This document shows positions 21,733 through 31,227 of a stretch of DNA of 64,000 nucleotides, one piece after another. A program made the position numbers and the translations under genes. Source of the stretch: Tridacna crocea (taxonomy: Eukaryota > Mollusca > Bivalvia > Cardiida > Cardiidae). The notes beneath the pieces are model-generated. The model searched no databases. It was given only the letters and a program-made list of their open reading frames with translations, and was not told where the DNA came from. Numbering within the stretch: position 1 is the stretch's first letter; the number at the start of each line of letters is the position of its first letter. The stretch is from contig OX031056.1 in assembly GCA_943736015.1 (NCBI GenBank), positions 71,017,277 through 71,081,276 of the forward strand, read 5' to 3'.

Positions 21733-24700
21733 CTAATATCCGTAAGGTACTGTGTCATAGTTCTCTATTCTTCTACGTTTGGTGTATACCATTTGATATC
21801 TTTTTTCTTCTGCTCTGTTGTATAATTTTCGTTTACCTTTGTCTCTACATATTTTGCTTGGGTTTGTGACAGTGATGTGTGAGGTGCCGTGTGTGTCTGT
21901 AACGATATGTTTGACGCTTTCAAAATTGATGAGTTGTGAGTTGGTGTAGTGTAGTGTGAATCCTCTGACTTTACACGTTTCTTTGTTGGTGTTTGTTTTG
22001 TATGCGTAGTTTTTGGGACCTCCAGACACAAATTCTACAATGTGCTCTCCCTTCTCCAATTCATCGGTCAATTCGCCCAAGTAGTCCCCTAAGGGTGGGT
22101 CTACCTCTCCAGGTCTACTCAAGTAAATGACGCTATCTGTATCGTAATACAGTACTCGTCTGTCTAATTGTTCAAGCACACTGTACAATTTGAGTCTGGC
22201 CCAGCACGTTGTGAAGGTCGCCAAGTATATGTTTGTGTTGTTGTCTTCCGGTTGGCAGTCCTGTTTGTATAGCCATTCAATTTGTATCATGTCGTCCGTT
22301 AATATGTGAAAGTTGAGAGGTTGTTTTAAGGGATCTGAGAATAGTTGAAAGAACAGGTTGACCTGACTATCTGTAAAGATTTCTGTCTGGCGCATATTGA
22401 GCCTCTGTCCAAACTTGCCCCAAAAGCTATTGAGACATAGTTTGGCTAGGGCTCTCAATCCTGGGTTCTTCACAATATTCTCTCGATCCAATGAAACCCC
22501 CTCTTTTTGTGCATAGTCTTGTATGTAAGTGTGCATGTCTTGTGCATCCCGAATCCAGTCCGGAGGACCACTCGCCTCTTGTTTGTACTTCAAAAAGGTA
22601 TTGATGTACTTGGCAAACAGTCCTCCTTCTCCGGAATCGGGGTCATATTGTGTTGTTTCTTCCCAGTGGTATATTTCGTATATAGTTATAAGCTGGTATC
22701 CTAGTCTAAGAGCCGTGTGTATCTCCGGGGTGCACCATGTACCTGTCAATACTCTCTCTTCATCCGAACAGGTGCAGGTGTCAGGATTTTCGGTATCCGC
22801 ACAGGTCCTGCATAAAGGGAATTTTAGTTTGCCATTTGATCTGTACGGGAGGACTGGATGATACAGTCCTCTCGGGGGTAAGACCTTGACCTTAGCAATA
22901 CCAAAATACTCCTCTATGTTCCCAAAATCTTTGGTCAAGATTTTCGGGTGACCCACGGGATACCGACAATACTTATTCACCCAAGGATACAAACTCGTGA
23001 AATCCACGTACATGATCCTTTCCTGTTCTTCCGTTTTACGGTAGAGTTGACTCGCATTGGTACGCCCGCCGAAGAAGCTCTCTCTAGGGTCCAATCTCTC
23101 TGTCATGTCTAACTGCTTAATGAAGGTTATCAATTCTGTATTTTGATTTCGTTCCTTTTGAAATTCATGGTCCCAAATGCACACGTAGTTCATGCCTAAT
23201 TGCTCTAAATATGCTTTCTTTTTCATAGTCAATGCATACAATTCATCCAATGACTGGTGGGTTAGGGGATGACACATTTCTTCTCGATTATCTGAGAAAC
23301 ACGCAGGGCATCCGTGAAACACGCAGCCGTGATATTCATATGCCGTGTGTGTTTCTACGCAGTACCCATCCAACTTATATCGAGTTCCAGGGATCGTCTT
23401 TTCCCCTTCATTTAACGCATGTTGAATGTGTACTTTGTCTAAACGTGCCCTCCACTCTAACCACTGAATTGACGCTTGACTATATTGATCCCTATATCCA
23501 CCGGGAGGTATTTTTGCTATCGGTGACATAATAAATTCACTGGCTGTAATTTTCATCTGTTCCTCACTCACCCATTCACCCTCCAAACATGCATACAATG
23601 TGCCGTCTCTCATTCTAGCCTGGATCCATTTGTCTCCACTACCATGCATCTGTACTCTCCATTCTTCTTCCAAGAACTTTGTCCGGAAGACATTCATGCA
23701 TACAGAAGCGATGGTGACCGAGTCAAAGGGATCCACAGCCCGCACCCATTTCTTTTCTACCTCCCCTTTCTCATTGACAACCTCTATCTCTTCCCCCGTA
23801 GCACTCATTAATAAATGTCTGAATTTCATACAAGCTTTTCTTAAAATATCTACATCACTTCTACAGTGTTCTAACATTTCTTTTCTAAAATCAAATATTT
23901 CATTTTCTCTCTCACTCAACAACGCTACAAACTCACTTCTTTCTTTCTCACTCATGAAATCGTAACCATAATCTTTAGCATCAGGATAGGCTCCAACATA
24001 ATTTTGATTATCTCTAGTATTAAAATAATGTGGGAACCACCCTTTTTTCAATTCGTGTAAACCAAATGCTTTAGGTAATTGCGATAATTTCATGGGTAAG
24101 AAATTGAGACTGTCAATCACTCTCATATGTAAACCTTTCTCCACTGTCATATACATGATTTTTGAACCGTTATAAATGATTTTGTCCGGTCTTATCGATT
24201 GATCAATTAAATATTCCAGAAGAAAATAGCCATCGTAGTCTTTCAAGTTATGGGCAACGACCTTGAAATATTCATGCTGGTCCGTAAAGAGCCACTGTCC
24301 AAACTTTTCGGCGGTATCTGTTCCCTCGAATATGACTTCTCTGAATCCGCATTTACCGGGACAAGGACCTTCGTCCTCGTTCTCGTACAGATCAGTGTTG
24401 TCACATTTGTCGCAACGGGTACCGCAACCCTTACATACAGAATCGGGTTTCAGTTCTTTGTCAATGCATTTTGGGCATACGGAATGCGCTACGACAAAAT
24501 TTGGACGGTGGGTCGCTTTACCGCACCATGACGTTTTACAATTTTGACATTTGGAGCAAGATTTACATACCTCAGGTGCTTGACAGTCCTTACAATTTAA
24601 TTTAGAATCGGGTACATATCCTTCGTCACAATAGGTAATTTCATCTTGGGAACATTCAAAATCAAAAAATATAAACTTTGGAATATAATGTTCTTTTGCT

Positions 24701-26328
24701 GGTGTCGCTCTTAAGTAACATTGGTGATCGTCCATAACGTATTTAGTACATGTGGAGCACCAATATTCTCCACATTCATGGTCTTCTTTCTTCCTCTGGT
24801 CCAGTCTCACAACTTTATAACACGTGGGGCATTTCCAATACATTTGACACTGGGAAGGTCCGCTAGGTTGGCCCTTCTTCTTGCCCTTTTTGTGTAGGGG
24901 TACTTCTTTATGTTTTTTGTAACAGTCATCCGATCGACACGTCATGTTGCAGTCCGTGCAGGTTCGGGTCAGCTCGGTCTTTGGGCAATGGGCCCTCTTG
25001 CACACGATACAGCTGGTGTCACATTCGTGGTATTCTCGGTGATCATAATGGTACAGGCATTTCTCGCAGAAGTAGTTGGCGCTGAAGAACCCCGTGATGC
25101 TGGTGATGGCCTGAAAGTGGTCATCGTCCACCAGGTACAGGTAGATACAGGGACGTTCGTCACTACTCGGACTGGTGATGAACTTGTTACCCAATCGTGC
25201 ACTGACCACCATCACGCGCACCCCCAGGAGTTCTTCAAACGCTTCTACATCGTTGAGACTCGCCGGCCTGTCTTGGGGAACACCTGCCATCTGACATAAG
25301 TTTACTGCTAAATGTTTCTGTTGTTTACGTTTTTTGTTGCAAAGATCCTTGTAATAGGTCAAGGGAACTTTCTGATGTTCCAGTACTAGTTGCAGGTTGC
25401 TTTTTCCCTGCCTGTTCTTGACCACCTCCTCCCATTCTTCTGGTGTACATCTCTTTAATTTTGCCCAGCTCACGCCAATCGCTCTCGCCATACATAAGCA
25501 GTCGTTATTGTCTATGGTTACAATTGAGGTTTTGAGTTTTAGTGAGTTCTTCTTCTCGCCTTTCAGGTTGGTGATTCGTCGTCTGGTTCCCCCTTTCGGT
25601 AAGTCAATGGTGCCTATAGTAATGGAGAAACTTTCATTGATGGAGAGTTTCTCGTTGCTGTTGAGTACCTTTTGCAGGGTCTCCATCACTTTGTTTGCGT
25701 CCAGTTGGTCCCAGGCCTGAAGTGGGACGACGACAGGGTCGTGCAATCCGTCATGGTGTACCACCACACGCCCTAAATCGTTTCCCGCTAAATTCCCCCG
25801 GGCCTGGTTCAATACGTCATGCATCATATCATGGAGACCCTCTCTCACATCTTTGAGTTGCTGCCCATTGTACTTTTCATCTATTTTCACCTTGTATGTT
25901 CGATCTGTAGCTGCATTCTTTGCGTAAGTGCGTCGTGAGGTTTTCTTCATAGTGTACTGTAGTTGATCCGATGGTCCGGGTTGTGGTTCATCTCCCCTAC
26001 CTTCTTGTACTGGACTCGGGGGATCCCACTCTCCATCGTCCACGCAGGTTTGGGCAAGGGCCTCCATTTCGTCGTCAAAGAGCAGGGCTTTAACGGCCCC
26101 CTCTATCTCCTCTTGCTCTCTTACGTACTCCAGGGCCAACTCCAAATTGTCTTCCATCTCGTCTGTTAATTCTGTGTTGACCACGTGATTTTCATTCTCT
26201 CGGTTTCTCAATTGATATAGCCGGGATCTGACCACGGGGGATTCTTGTATATCCCATGCTACCGCAAAGGTCATCAGATCTTCCGCTTCGGTAAAAGCAT
26301 TCACCATCATTTCCAGGGTGTGTTCCAT
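21733..26328 (-). CDS. Protein-primed family B DNA polymerase (right arm, open)
   Basis: Replicative polymerase of the element, of the DNA_pol_B_2 type that starts synthesis from a terminal protein. In the numbering of the longest frame (1557 aa from 26406) I see: an acidic N-terminal region; a possible Cys/His domain at 300-430; cysteine-rich zinc ribbons at 446-575; exonuclease I DFECSQDE at 582; exonuclease II at 719-727 (HNLKDYDGY); exonuclease III CRSDVDIL near 848-855; an endonuclease-like insert near 1013-1033 (DGYCVE...YEYHGCVFHGC); and polymerase motifs A DFTSLYP at 1135, B NSFWGKFG at 1326 and C YYDTDS at 1420-1425. The ATG at 26328 (1531 aa) is preferred because TATATAAG lies 60 bp upstream. 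Glycine-to-aspartate in exonuclease II could affect proofreading. Reads inward from the element end. Confidence 0.93.
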   Translation of the reverse strand: MEHTLEMMVNAFTEAEDLMTFAVAWDIQESPVVRSRLYQLRNRENENHVVNTELTDEMEDNLELALEYVREQEEIEGAVKALLFDDEMEALAQTCVDDGEWDPPSPVQEGRGDEPQPGPSDQLQYTMKKTSRRTYAKNAATDRTYKVKIDEKYNGQQLKDVREGLHDMMHDVLNQARGNLAGNDLGRVVVHHDGLHDPVVVPLQAWDQLDANKVMETLQKVLNSNEKLSINESFSITIGTIDLPKGGTRRRITNLKGEKKNSLKLKTSIVTIDNNDCLCMARAIGVSWAKLKRCTPEEWEEVVKNRQGKSNLQLVLEHQKVPLTYYKDLCNKKRKQQKHLAVNLCQMAGVPQDRPASLNDVEAFEELLGVRVMVVSARLGNKFITSPSSDERPCIYLYLVDDDHFQAITSITGFFSANYFCEKCLYHYDHREYHECDTSCIVCKRAHCPKTELTRTCTDCNMTCRSDDCYKKHKEVPLHKKGKKKGQPSGPSQCQMYWKCPTCYKVVRLDQRKKEDHECGEYWCSTCTKYVMDDHQCYLRATPAKEHYIPKFIFFDFECSQDEITYCDEGYVPDSKLNCKDCQAPEVCKSCSKCQNCKTSWCGKATHRPNFVVAHSVCPKCIDKELKPDSVCKGCGTRCDKCDNTDLYENEDEGPCPGKCGFREVIFEGTDTAEKFGQWLFTDQHEYFKVVAHNLKDYDGYFLLEYLIDQSIRPDKIIYNGSKIMYMTVEKGLHMRVIDSLNFLPMKLSQLPKAFGLHELKKGWFPHYFNTRDNQNYVGAYPDAKDYGYDFMSEKERSEFVALLSERENEIFDFRKEMLEHCRSDVDILRKACMKFRHLLMSATGEEIEVVNEKGEVEKKWVRAVDPFDSVTIASVCMNVFRTKFLEEEWRVQMHGSGDKWIQARMRDGTLYACLEGEWVSEEQMKITASEFIMSPIAKIPPGGYRDQYSQASIQWLEWRARLDKVHIQHALNEGEKTIPGTRYKLDGYCVETHTAYEYHGCVFHGCPACFSDNREEMCHPLTHQSLDELYALTMKKKAYLEQLGMNYVCIWDHEFQKERNQNTELITFIKQLDMTERLDPRESFFGGRTNASQLYRKTEEQERIMYVDFTSLYPWVNKYCRYPVGHPKILTKDFGNIEEYFGIAKVKVLPPRGLYHPVLPYRSNGKLKFPLCRTCADTENPDTCTCSDEERVLTGTWCTPEIHTALRLGYQLITIYEIYHWEETTQYDPDSGEGGLFAKYINTFLKYKQEASGPPDWIRDAQDMHTYIQDYAQKEGVSLDRENIVKNPGLRALAKLCLNSFWGKFGQRLNMRQTEIFTDSQVNLFFQLFSDPLKQPLNFHILTDDMIQIEWLYKQDCQPEDNNTNIYLATFTTCWARLKLYSVLEQLDRRVLYYDTDSVIYLSRPGEVDPPLGDYLGELTDELEKGEHIVEFVSGGPKNYAYKTNTNKETCKVRGFTLHYTNSQLINFESVKHIVTDTHGTSHITVTNPSKICRDKGKRKLYNRAEEKRYQMVYTKRRRIENYDTVPYGY

Positions 26329-26380
26329 GTTGTCAGTTGTAATTCTGAAGTTAGAATGAAGAACTAAAGCTATCCGTCTT

Positions 26381-26388
26381 CTTATATA
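26381..26388 (-). promoter_or_regulatory. TATA box of polymerase gene (right arm)
   Basis: TATATAAG on the minus strand, 60 bp before the ATG at 26328; mirror of 10127-10134. Confidence 0.6.
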
Positions 26389-26609
26389 CTCTCCCAGAAC
26401 AATCATGATCTATTTTTTGAGCATCACGTCATTTTCCTGTAATCTGATTGGTCGATGCGTCCTGTAATCCGATTGGTCGAAAATTCCCTATTTCTGATTG
26501 GCTGAATTTCAAGCCGTTTTAGGGGTATAAGTTCGAGGTCCTTTTATTGAATAAGCTATTGTCTGATCTTCCAGTCCTATGTTAACAGAAGCCAGACACG
26601 TTAATGACT

Positions 26610-26840
26610 TGAAAAAGGATTAAGTTTGACAGTTGAATAGACCATTGTCCGTGCTTCCGTCACCAAATAAACAAAACCAGACAGTACGGTGACATTAACA
26701 AAAGACCAATGTTCTGCCTTTTGGGTCTTTGTTAGGGGATTAACTTTGACAGTTGAATAGACAATTGTTCGTGCTTCCGTCACCAAATAAACAAAACTAG
26801 ACAGTATGGTGACATTAACAAAAGACCATTGTTAGGATCT
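26610..26840 (-). repeat. Two tandem 120-bp copies, right-arm end
   Basis: Mirror of 9682-9908. GGTGACATTAACAAAAGACC occurs twice, 120 bp apart. Confidence 0.75.
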
Positions 26841-27004
26841 TCCCTATTATAGCTGATGTAATGACTCTAAATATAGTTGATGATCACATATCTAAATATA
26901 GCTTCGCGCACGCGCATCATTCTACTTTAGACTCTGTTCTGGACTAAATGTCTCATTTGAGAGTTGGACCTTGAGGAGTGCACATCGGAGAGAGGTACAT
27001 TCAT

Positions 27005-27035
<31 letters not shown>

Positions 27036-27448
27036 TCGTCTGGTAGGGAAAGGGCCTGACCCTCAACGAAATATACACGTCAATTCTGTATATTGATCCA
27101 ACATGGCCGATCCCTATCCACACTTTGACCACTTTGCGGTGAATTATTTACTTATTTATCATCTGGTAAAGAAAGGGCCTGACCCTCAATGCCCGCGAGT
27201 ACTTACCAATACGAGGTATACACGTCAGCTCTGTATACTGATCTTAATCCATCATGGCTCATCCAATATGGCCGATCCTCATCCAAAATGGCGGACTCAC
27301 CATATCCGCCGCGAATACCCATGACACATCAACAACTCCTTATATGCAAATGAGTTACTAACTATAGTAACACAATGGCCGAAAGTAGGTCAAGATTACC
27401 ACCGATTACGTCATCTTTGTTTGCATCCAAAGAGCTGCTGTTACTACT

Positions 27449-27454
27449 TCAGTT
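27449..27454. repeat. Target site duplication, right (TCAGTT)
   Basis: Matches 9066-9071 exactly and is followed by TCTTATGGAGAATG, the next part of the 35-bp minisatellite unit. Confidence 0.9.
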
Positions 27455-27484
27455 TCTTATGGAGAATGTAATTTATGTGTAGAC
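27455..27484 (+). repeat. 35-bp minisatellite, middle piece
   Basis: A single remaining unit between the Polinton and the next transposon. It continues the array interrupted at 9071. Confidence 0.75.
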
Positions 27485-28104
27485 ATATGTCGTAGTCCAA
27501 ACTGGAATCTAGGCAGATCCGGAATCTGCCTAGACCAAATTGGATTTCTATTTTGTAGCAAATATATAATAGAATTTTTAATTTAAACCCAAAAATAAAA
27601 GTGGTTGTTAATCAGAAGTTCAGAGTACCAATAGATTTTGAATGTTTTGCACTTTAGAAGGAAAAAAAAATGTAGGGAATGGAGCAGATGGGGGTGGGGG
27701 GTGGGGAGATATTGCTTTAACCAGAAATACATGTACATCTTAGTTGTAAACATATGTGGATCTGTTTGATTTAATAGAAAGAAATGAAATAACCCGATAA
27801 TAAGGTAGTAAGCATTGTTGGAAAAGGAGATTTTTTTTTGTAATTTCCTAAGAATTCTACAACAAAGTTGTAGTTGTAAACCTGTTTTATTTTTTTTGTA
27901 GGATTGATAATATAAAAATGAGAAAAATGATTAATAAATCCGGTAGAAATTATGATGGGAAAAGGAGAATTGTTCATACTGTATTTTCTTTATATTTTTT
28001 CCGCAATAAATGGTAATTTATAATATGTGATGGGTCAACCTGTCTAGCTGGCACAAGTATGGTGTGTGAAGATTAGGGAAAGTTGAAATCGTGAAAATAT
28101 TGAT

Positions 28105-28320
28105 AACCCTTTACCACTCAATGCCGACTCTTAACGAACCTGGGAAAGGAGCCTTTTGAAAACATGCGGAAAGAAGAAAATCCTGGTAACCAGCATTTTG
28201 CCCTTTTCCCGCAATGTTTTCTCTACCTTATCAAAGAAAAAATGCTGAATCTTAACCACATTGTCTGCAAATGCTTTCAATTTGGACAAGGCTAAAATTT
28301 TGTCATCTAGTAAGGGGTTA
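28105..28320. repeat. M1 hairpin MITE inside the TIR transposon
   Basis: Ends AACCCTTTACCA and TAAGGGGTTA, with a centre of GGTAACCAGCATTTTGCCC and AACATTGTCTGCAAATGC. One half of the hairpin is degraded. Confidence 0.6.
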
Positions 28321-28671
28321 ATTGCCAAATTAGTTAGCTGTAAAAGTATGAATGTGTGATATCTTTTTGACCAATCACACATAGATGGACAATCTGGCAA
28401 CCCCTTACATGAAATGAGAGAGATCACTGACAGTGCACATATATCTGAGTCAATAGTTTTCAAACATGTGACTGTTTATTAGATAGGTAAACATATCACC
28501 TACAGAAAATCTACCTGATGTGAAATTTTAGTCTTGGTCAGCCAACGCAGTCAGTGCGATCTGACCAGTGTCGATACTTATTGCAGTTTCTGCATGGTCC
28601 TTTTTTACATGAAGGGTCACATTTACTAAACCGTTTTTTGAAATAATTCATTTTAATTAATTGCATTGTTC

Positions 28672-28797
28672 ATGAATAATAAATGCCCATATCAAAAAGA
28701 TAATAATGCTAATAAAATCTAGACAAAAGACCGAAGTGTAATAATGTACATGCTGATCTTTGTCTACACTTCCTACAAAATATATGATTTAAGTTGG
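28672..28797. repeat. Short dispersed repeat (inverse of 58513-58634)
   Basis: The stretch AATAAATGCCCATATCAAAA through TGTAGACAAAG-type sequence to ATATGATTTAAGTT is the reverse complement of the block inserted in unit 3 at 58513-58634. Nothing coding. Confidence 0.6.
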
Positions 28798-29195
28798 GAA
28801 CTACATCAACAGAAGAATGGGGATATATTCATAACTTTACTACTTTTTTTTCCCATTTGTATAAATGTGTTTACTTAGTAAAGCATTTATAGAAAAGGTG
28901 TAAAAATCAATATTCAGGAGATAAAGAAATGCTTTTTTGTGTTAAAATGGGTATTTACTGAAAAGATTCTGAAAAAAGAAAAGATTCCAATTTGGTCTAG
29001 GCTGATCCTGTATCTGCCTAGCCAAACTGGAATTCTAATTTGGCCCAGGCAGATCTGGAATCTGCCTAGGCCAAACTAGAATTCTAATTTGGTCTAGACC
29101 AAATTAGAATTCTAGTTTGGCCTAAGCAGATTCCAGATCTGCCTAGGCCGATTCCGGATCTGCCTGGATTCCAATCTGGCCTACGACATATCTAT

Positions 29196-29462
29196 CAGTT
29201 TCTTATGGAAAATGTCATTTACCTGTATGTCAATTTCTTATGGAAAATGTCATTGATGTATATGTCCGTCTCTTATGGAGAATGACATTTAAATGTATGT
29301 CAGTTTCTTATGGAAAATGTCATTTTTGTGTAAGTCAGTTTCTTATGGAGAATGTCATTTACGTGTATGTCGGTTCTCATGGAGAATGTCATTTACGTGT
29401 ATGTCAGTTTCTGTTAGAGAATGTCATTTACGTGTACATCAATTTCTATTGAAGAATGTTTC
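29196..29462 (+). repeat. 35-bp minisatellite, right piece
   Basis: About seven copies continuing the array broken by the two transposons, for example TCAGTTTCTTATGGAGAATG. The 65-70 codon ORFs over it are repeat artefacts. Confidence 0.85.
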
Positions 29463-29555
29463 TAGTATGATGTATGTTATACCTGATTAATTATCATTAA
29501 CAGTTTGAATATAATAATATTTGTTACCGGTTTTGTAGCAAGTATGTATTAGCAT

Positions 29556-29734
29556 GCGCGGATCCAGATATCTTTCTCAGGGGGGGTCCCACCAAAAACG
29601 CACTCGTCTTATTATATAATACTTTGATTTCCTGATTTAGGTGGGTACAAGCCGTTTACAAGAAAAGTCAACGTTTCTAGTTCTAAGGGGGGGGGTGTCC
29701 GGACTTCGCCCCCCCCCCTCTGGATCCGCCCATG
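29556..29734. mobile_element. Small hAT-like MITE
   Basis: This insertion of about 180 bp is absent from unit 2 at 53800. Termini CATGCGCGGATCCAGA and inverse (CATGGGCGGATCCAGA) are flanked by ATTAGCAT on both sides (29548-29555, 29735-29742). An 8-bp duplication and the GGGCGGATCCAG motif are typical of hAT MITEs. G and C runs lie just inside the ends. Confidence 0.65.
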
Positions 29735-29742
29735 ATTAGCAT

Positions 29743-31227
29743 ACTTTTATGCTTTTGTTAATATTTGTACATATTCTACCTGTAACTCGTAGGGCCTAAA
29801 GGCTAAGTAGCGACTAAAAAAATGTATAGCAGCTATGCTCAATGAAAAGGAAGCTTAAAGCATCTGCGAAAAGTATCTACCCAGGTCAGCCTGCGTAGTC
29901 AACACAAGCTGACCTTGGTCGAAACGTTTCGTTGTTGTTCAATTCCCTGTATGCCCAAGGACCAGTCTACGTCATGATAAAATTTGATTGTTAAAAAGAG
30001 GTGGCTGTTACGGATCAATAATTATGGGATGACTTGCTTGGTATCATGCATCACAGAGATGCATTAAGCCTCTTTTTGTCGGAGCATAGTTCATTTAAAT
30101 CTAAATCATACTTTTTTTACAAGTTTCCAAGTTTTTTTTTTGTGAAGATGACAGTCTGATAATGTACAATCGGTCTGAGGATGAGTCACTGGCTCAGAAT
30201 GAATTTGAAAATCAGGTAAACCTGATCGGACAGTGTAGATCCAAGATCAGACTGCACGTTTTGTGCAGTCTGATCTTGGTCTACACTGTCCGCAAAAGCG
30301 CTTTTAATCGCGCTTTGTTGTTTAACTGTGTATATCATTACCTTGCCATGTATATGTAACTTTCCGAATAATAGTTGGAGTTCTATTTTTATGCCTACTT
30401 CTAGATCTATACTCAGCATAAAGGCCTACTTATATATTCAGCCGCTGAAGATGAAAGTCAGGATCAGGTTAAATGAAGAAGACAATATTTCTGAATAAGT
30501 ATAATAGCCGTAATTATAATGCATAATACCACGATCACTTCATCTTGCTGTGTAACCACCATTTTGATTTAAGAAATAATATTCTTTCTATCGTGGTATA
30601 TCGTTCAATAAACCACAGTTGTGAGTTATGAGGTACAATAAATAATCCACGAGGGCGATAGCCCGAGTGGATTATTCATTGCGCCTCATAACTCACAACG
30701 TGGTTTATTGAACGATATACCACGATAGAAAGAAGATTATTTCGATTCTAACTTGGCCAATTCTTAATAAAAGGAAAACAAGTTCAAACAAAGAGTAAAA
30801 ACGCGGATGAAGATTATGTTCCATCGAATAACTCACTCATTGAATGACGTCACTCTACATGGATTGTTGCAGATTTTACCAAGTTTTCCTTGCACTGTGT
30901 TTATAGAGCCACAGTCGCGTATCATGTTAGAATTACCCATAAATCTGGCGCATTATCTCCTGCTAGATGGCATTCTACAAATACACATCTATCTAATTTG
31001 GGCATTCTGGGTACAGAAGCGGATTATTTTTTCAAAACAACAACCGTTATTTTGAATTTCAAAATTAAACAAACGTTTACTAAGAAAAAAGTTACTTGGT
31101 GCGATTCATTCAGCTATGATCGGCTAGCATGTAACCTATACACCGGCCATTTATTAAAAAAGGCCCAACAGGCCTAGGGTAATGCACACGTAGGCTACTC
31201 GGTGTACCGTCTTGATCTATTTTTAGG
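29743..31227. other. Noncoding end of unit 1, with M3, M2 and a long hairpin
   Basis: Matches 53810-54925. It contains an M3 palindrome (about 29880-29935), an M2 palindrome (30226-30298, CGGACAGTGTAGATCCAAG) and an extra insertion of about 370 bp around 30567-30935 not in the sister copy. ORFs such as 30807-31055 fall in sequence not shared by unit 2 and have no recognisable domain. Confidence 0.55.
30575..30742. repeat. Near-perfect 168-bp hairpin element
   Basis: Arms read ATTCTTTCTATCGTGGTATA / TATACCACGATAGAAAGAAG, then GTTCAATAAACCAC and TTGTGAGTTATGAGG, around a short CGAGGGCGATAGCCCGAG core. It is absent from the equivalent place in unit 2 (54631), so it was inserted here, or lost there, after the duplication. 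Confidence 0.75.

Larger units (their letters stand above)
9072..27448. mobile_element. Palindromic Polinton/Maverick-type element
   Basis: An 18.4-kb element bounded by the 6-bp duplication TCAGTT, with ends AGTAGTAACAGCAGC and its inverse. Almost the whole length is one inverted repeat, instead of the 0.1-1 kb terminal repeats usual in Polintons. The left end has one additional AGT triplet (9072-9074). Each arm holds a protein-primed DNA polymerase B, a 22-bp repeat array, a small membrane ORF, a packaging-ATPase fragment and a minisatellite. No retroviral-type integrase, cysteine protease, or major or minor capsid gene was found, so it is probably defective and would need helper proteins to move. 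Polintons are virus-like self-replicating transposons related to adintoviruses; the assignment rests on the polymerase, the ATPase motif and the 6-bp duplication. Confidence 0.88.
18392..27448 (-). repeat. Right arm of the giant palindrome
   Basis: Inverse of 9075-18356. It lacks the additional 232-bp block and has the open polymerase gene. Stretches checked base by base include both outer ends, the polymerase frameshift region, the ATPase start and the centre. The flanking sequence outside differs from that of the left arm, so the two arms are not the same locus read twice. Confidence 0.93.
27488..29188. mobile_element. TIR transposon with TA flanks and nested palindromes
   Basis: The left end TGTCGTAGTCCAAACTGGAA and the right end inverse (TGTCGTAGGCCAGATTGGAA) form terminal inverted repeats, flanked by TA on both sides. 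Subterminal blocks AGGCAGATCCGGAATCTGCC are themselves palindromic and are stacked repeatedly at the right end (28988-29180). It sits inside the minisatellite. No transposase is visible in about 1.7 kb. The TA flank suggests, without proving, a Tc1/mariner-like mechanism. Confidence 0.6.
1..31227 (+). repeat. Segmental duplication unit 1 (with insertions)
   Basis: This is the first copy of a tandem unit recurring at 33541 and 54926. Position 1 corresponds to 33557 and 54943, and the end near 31227 corresponds to 54925. Shared blocks include the G-tract region, the tRNA-like sequence, the receptor gene and its flanks, the 35-bp minisatellite, and the segment around 30.1-31.2 kb (matching 54.18-54.92 kb). 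The unit is stretched by at least four insertions, described separately, the largest being the palindromic Polinton. Boundaries were read by eye and may be off by tens of bases. Confidence 0.8.

Noticed and set aside
9072..27448. The palindrome as a simple assembly or fold-back sequencing artefact
   Set aside because: The arms differ by substitutions, a frameshift, microsatellite length and a 232-bp block, and different unique flanks with a matching 6-bp duplication sit on each side. An artefact would normally give identical arms without a target duplication. Long-read confirmation is still desirable.
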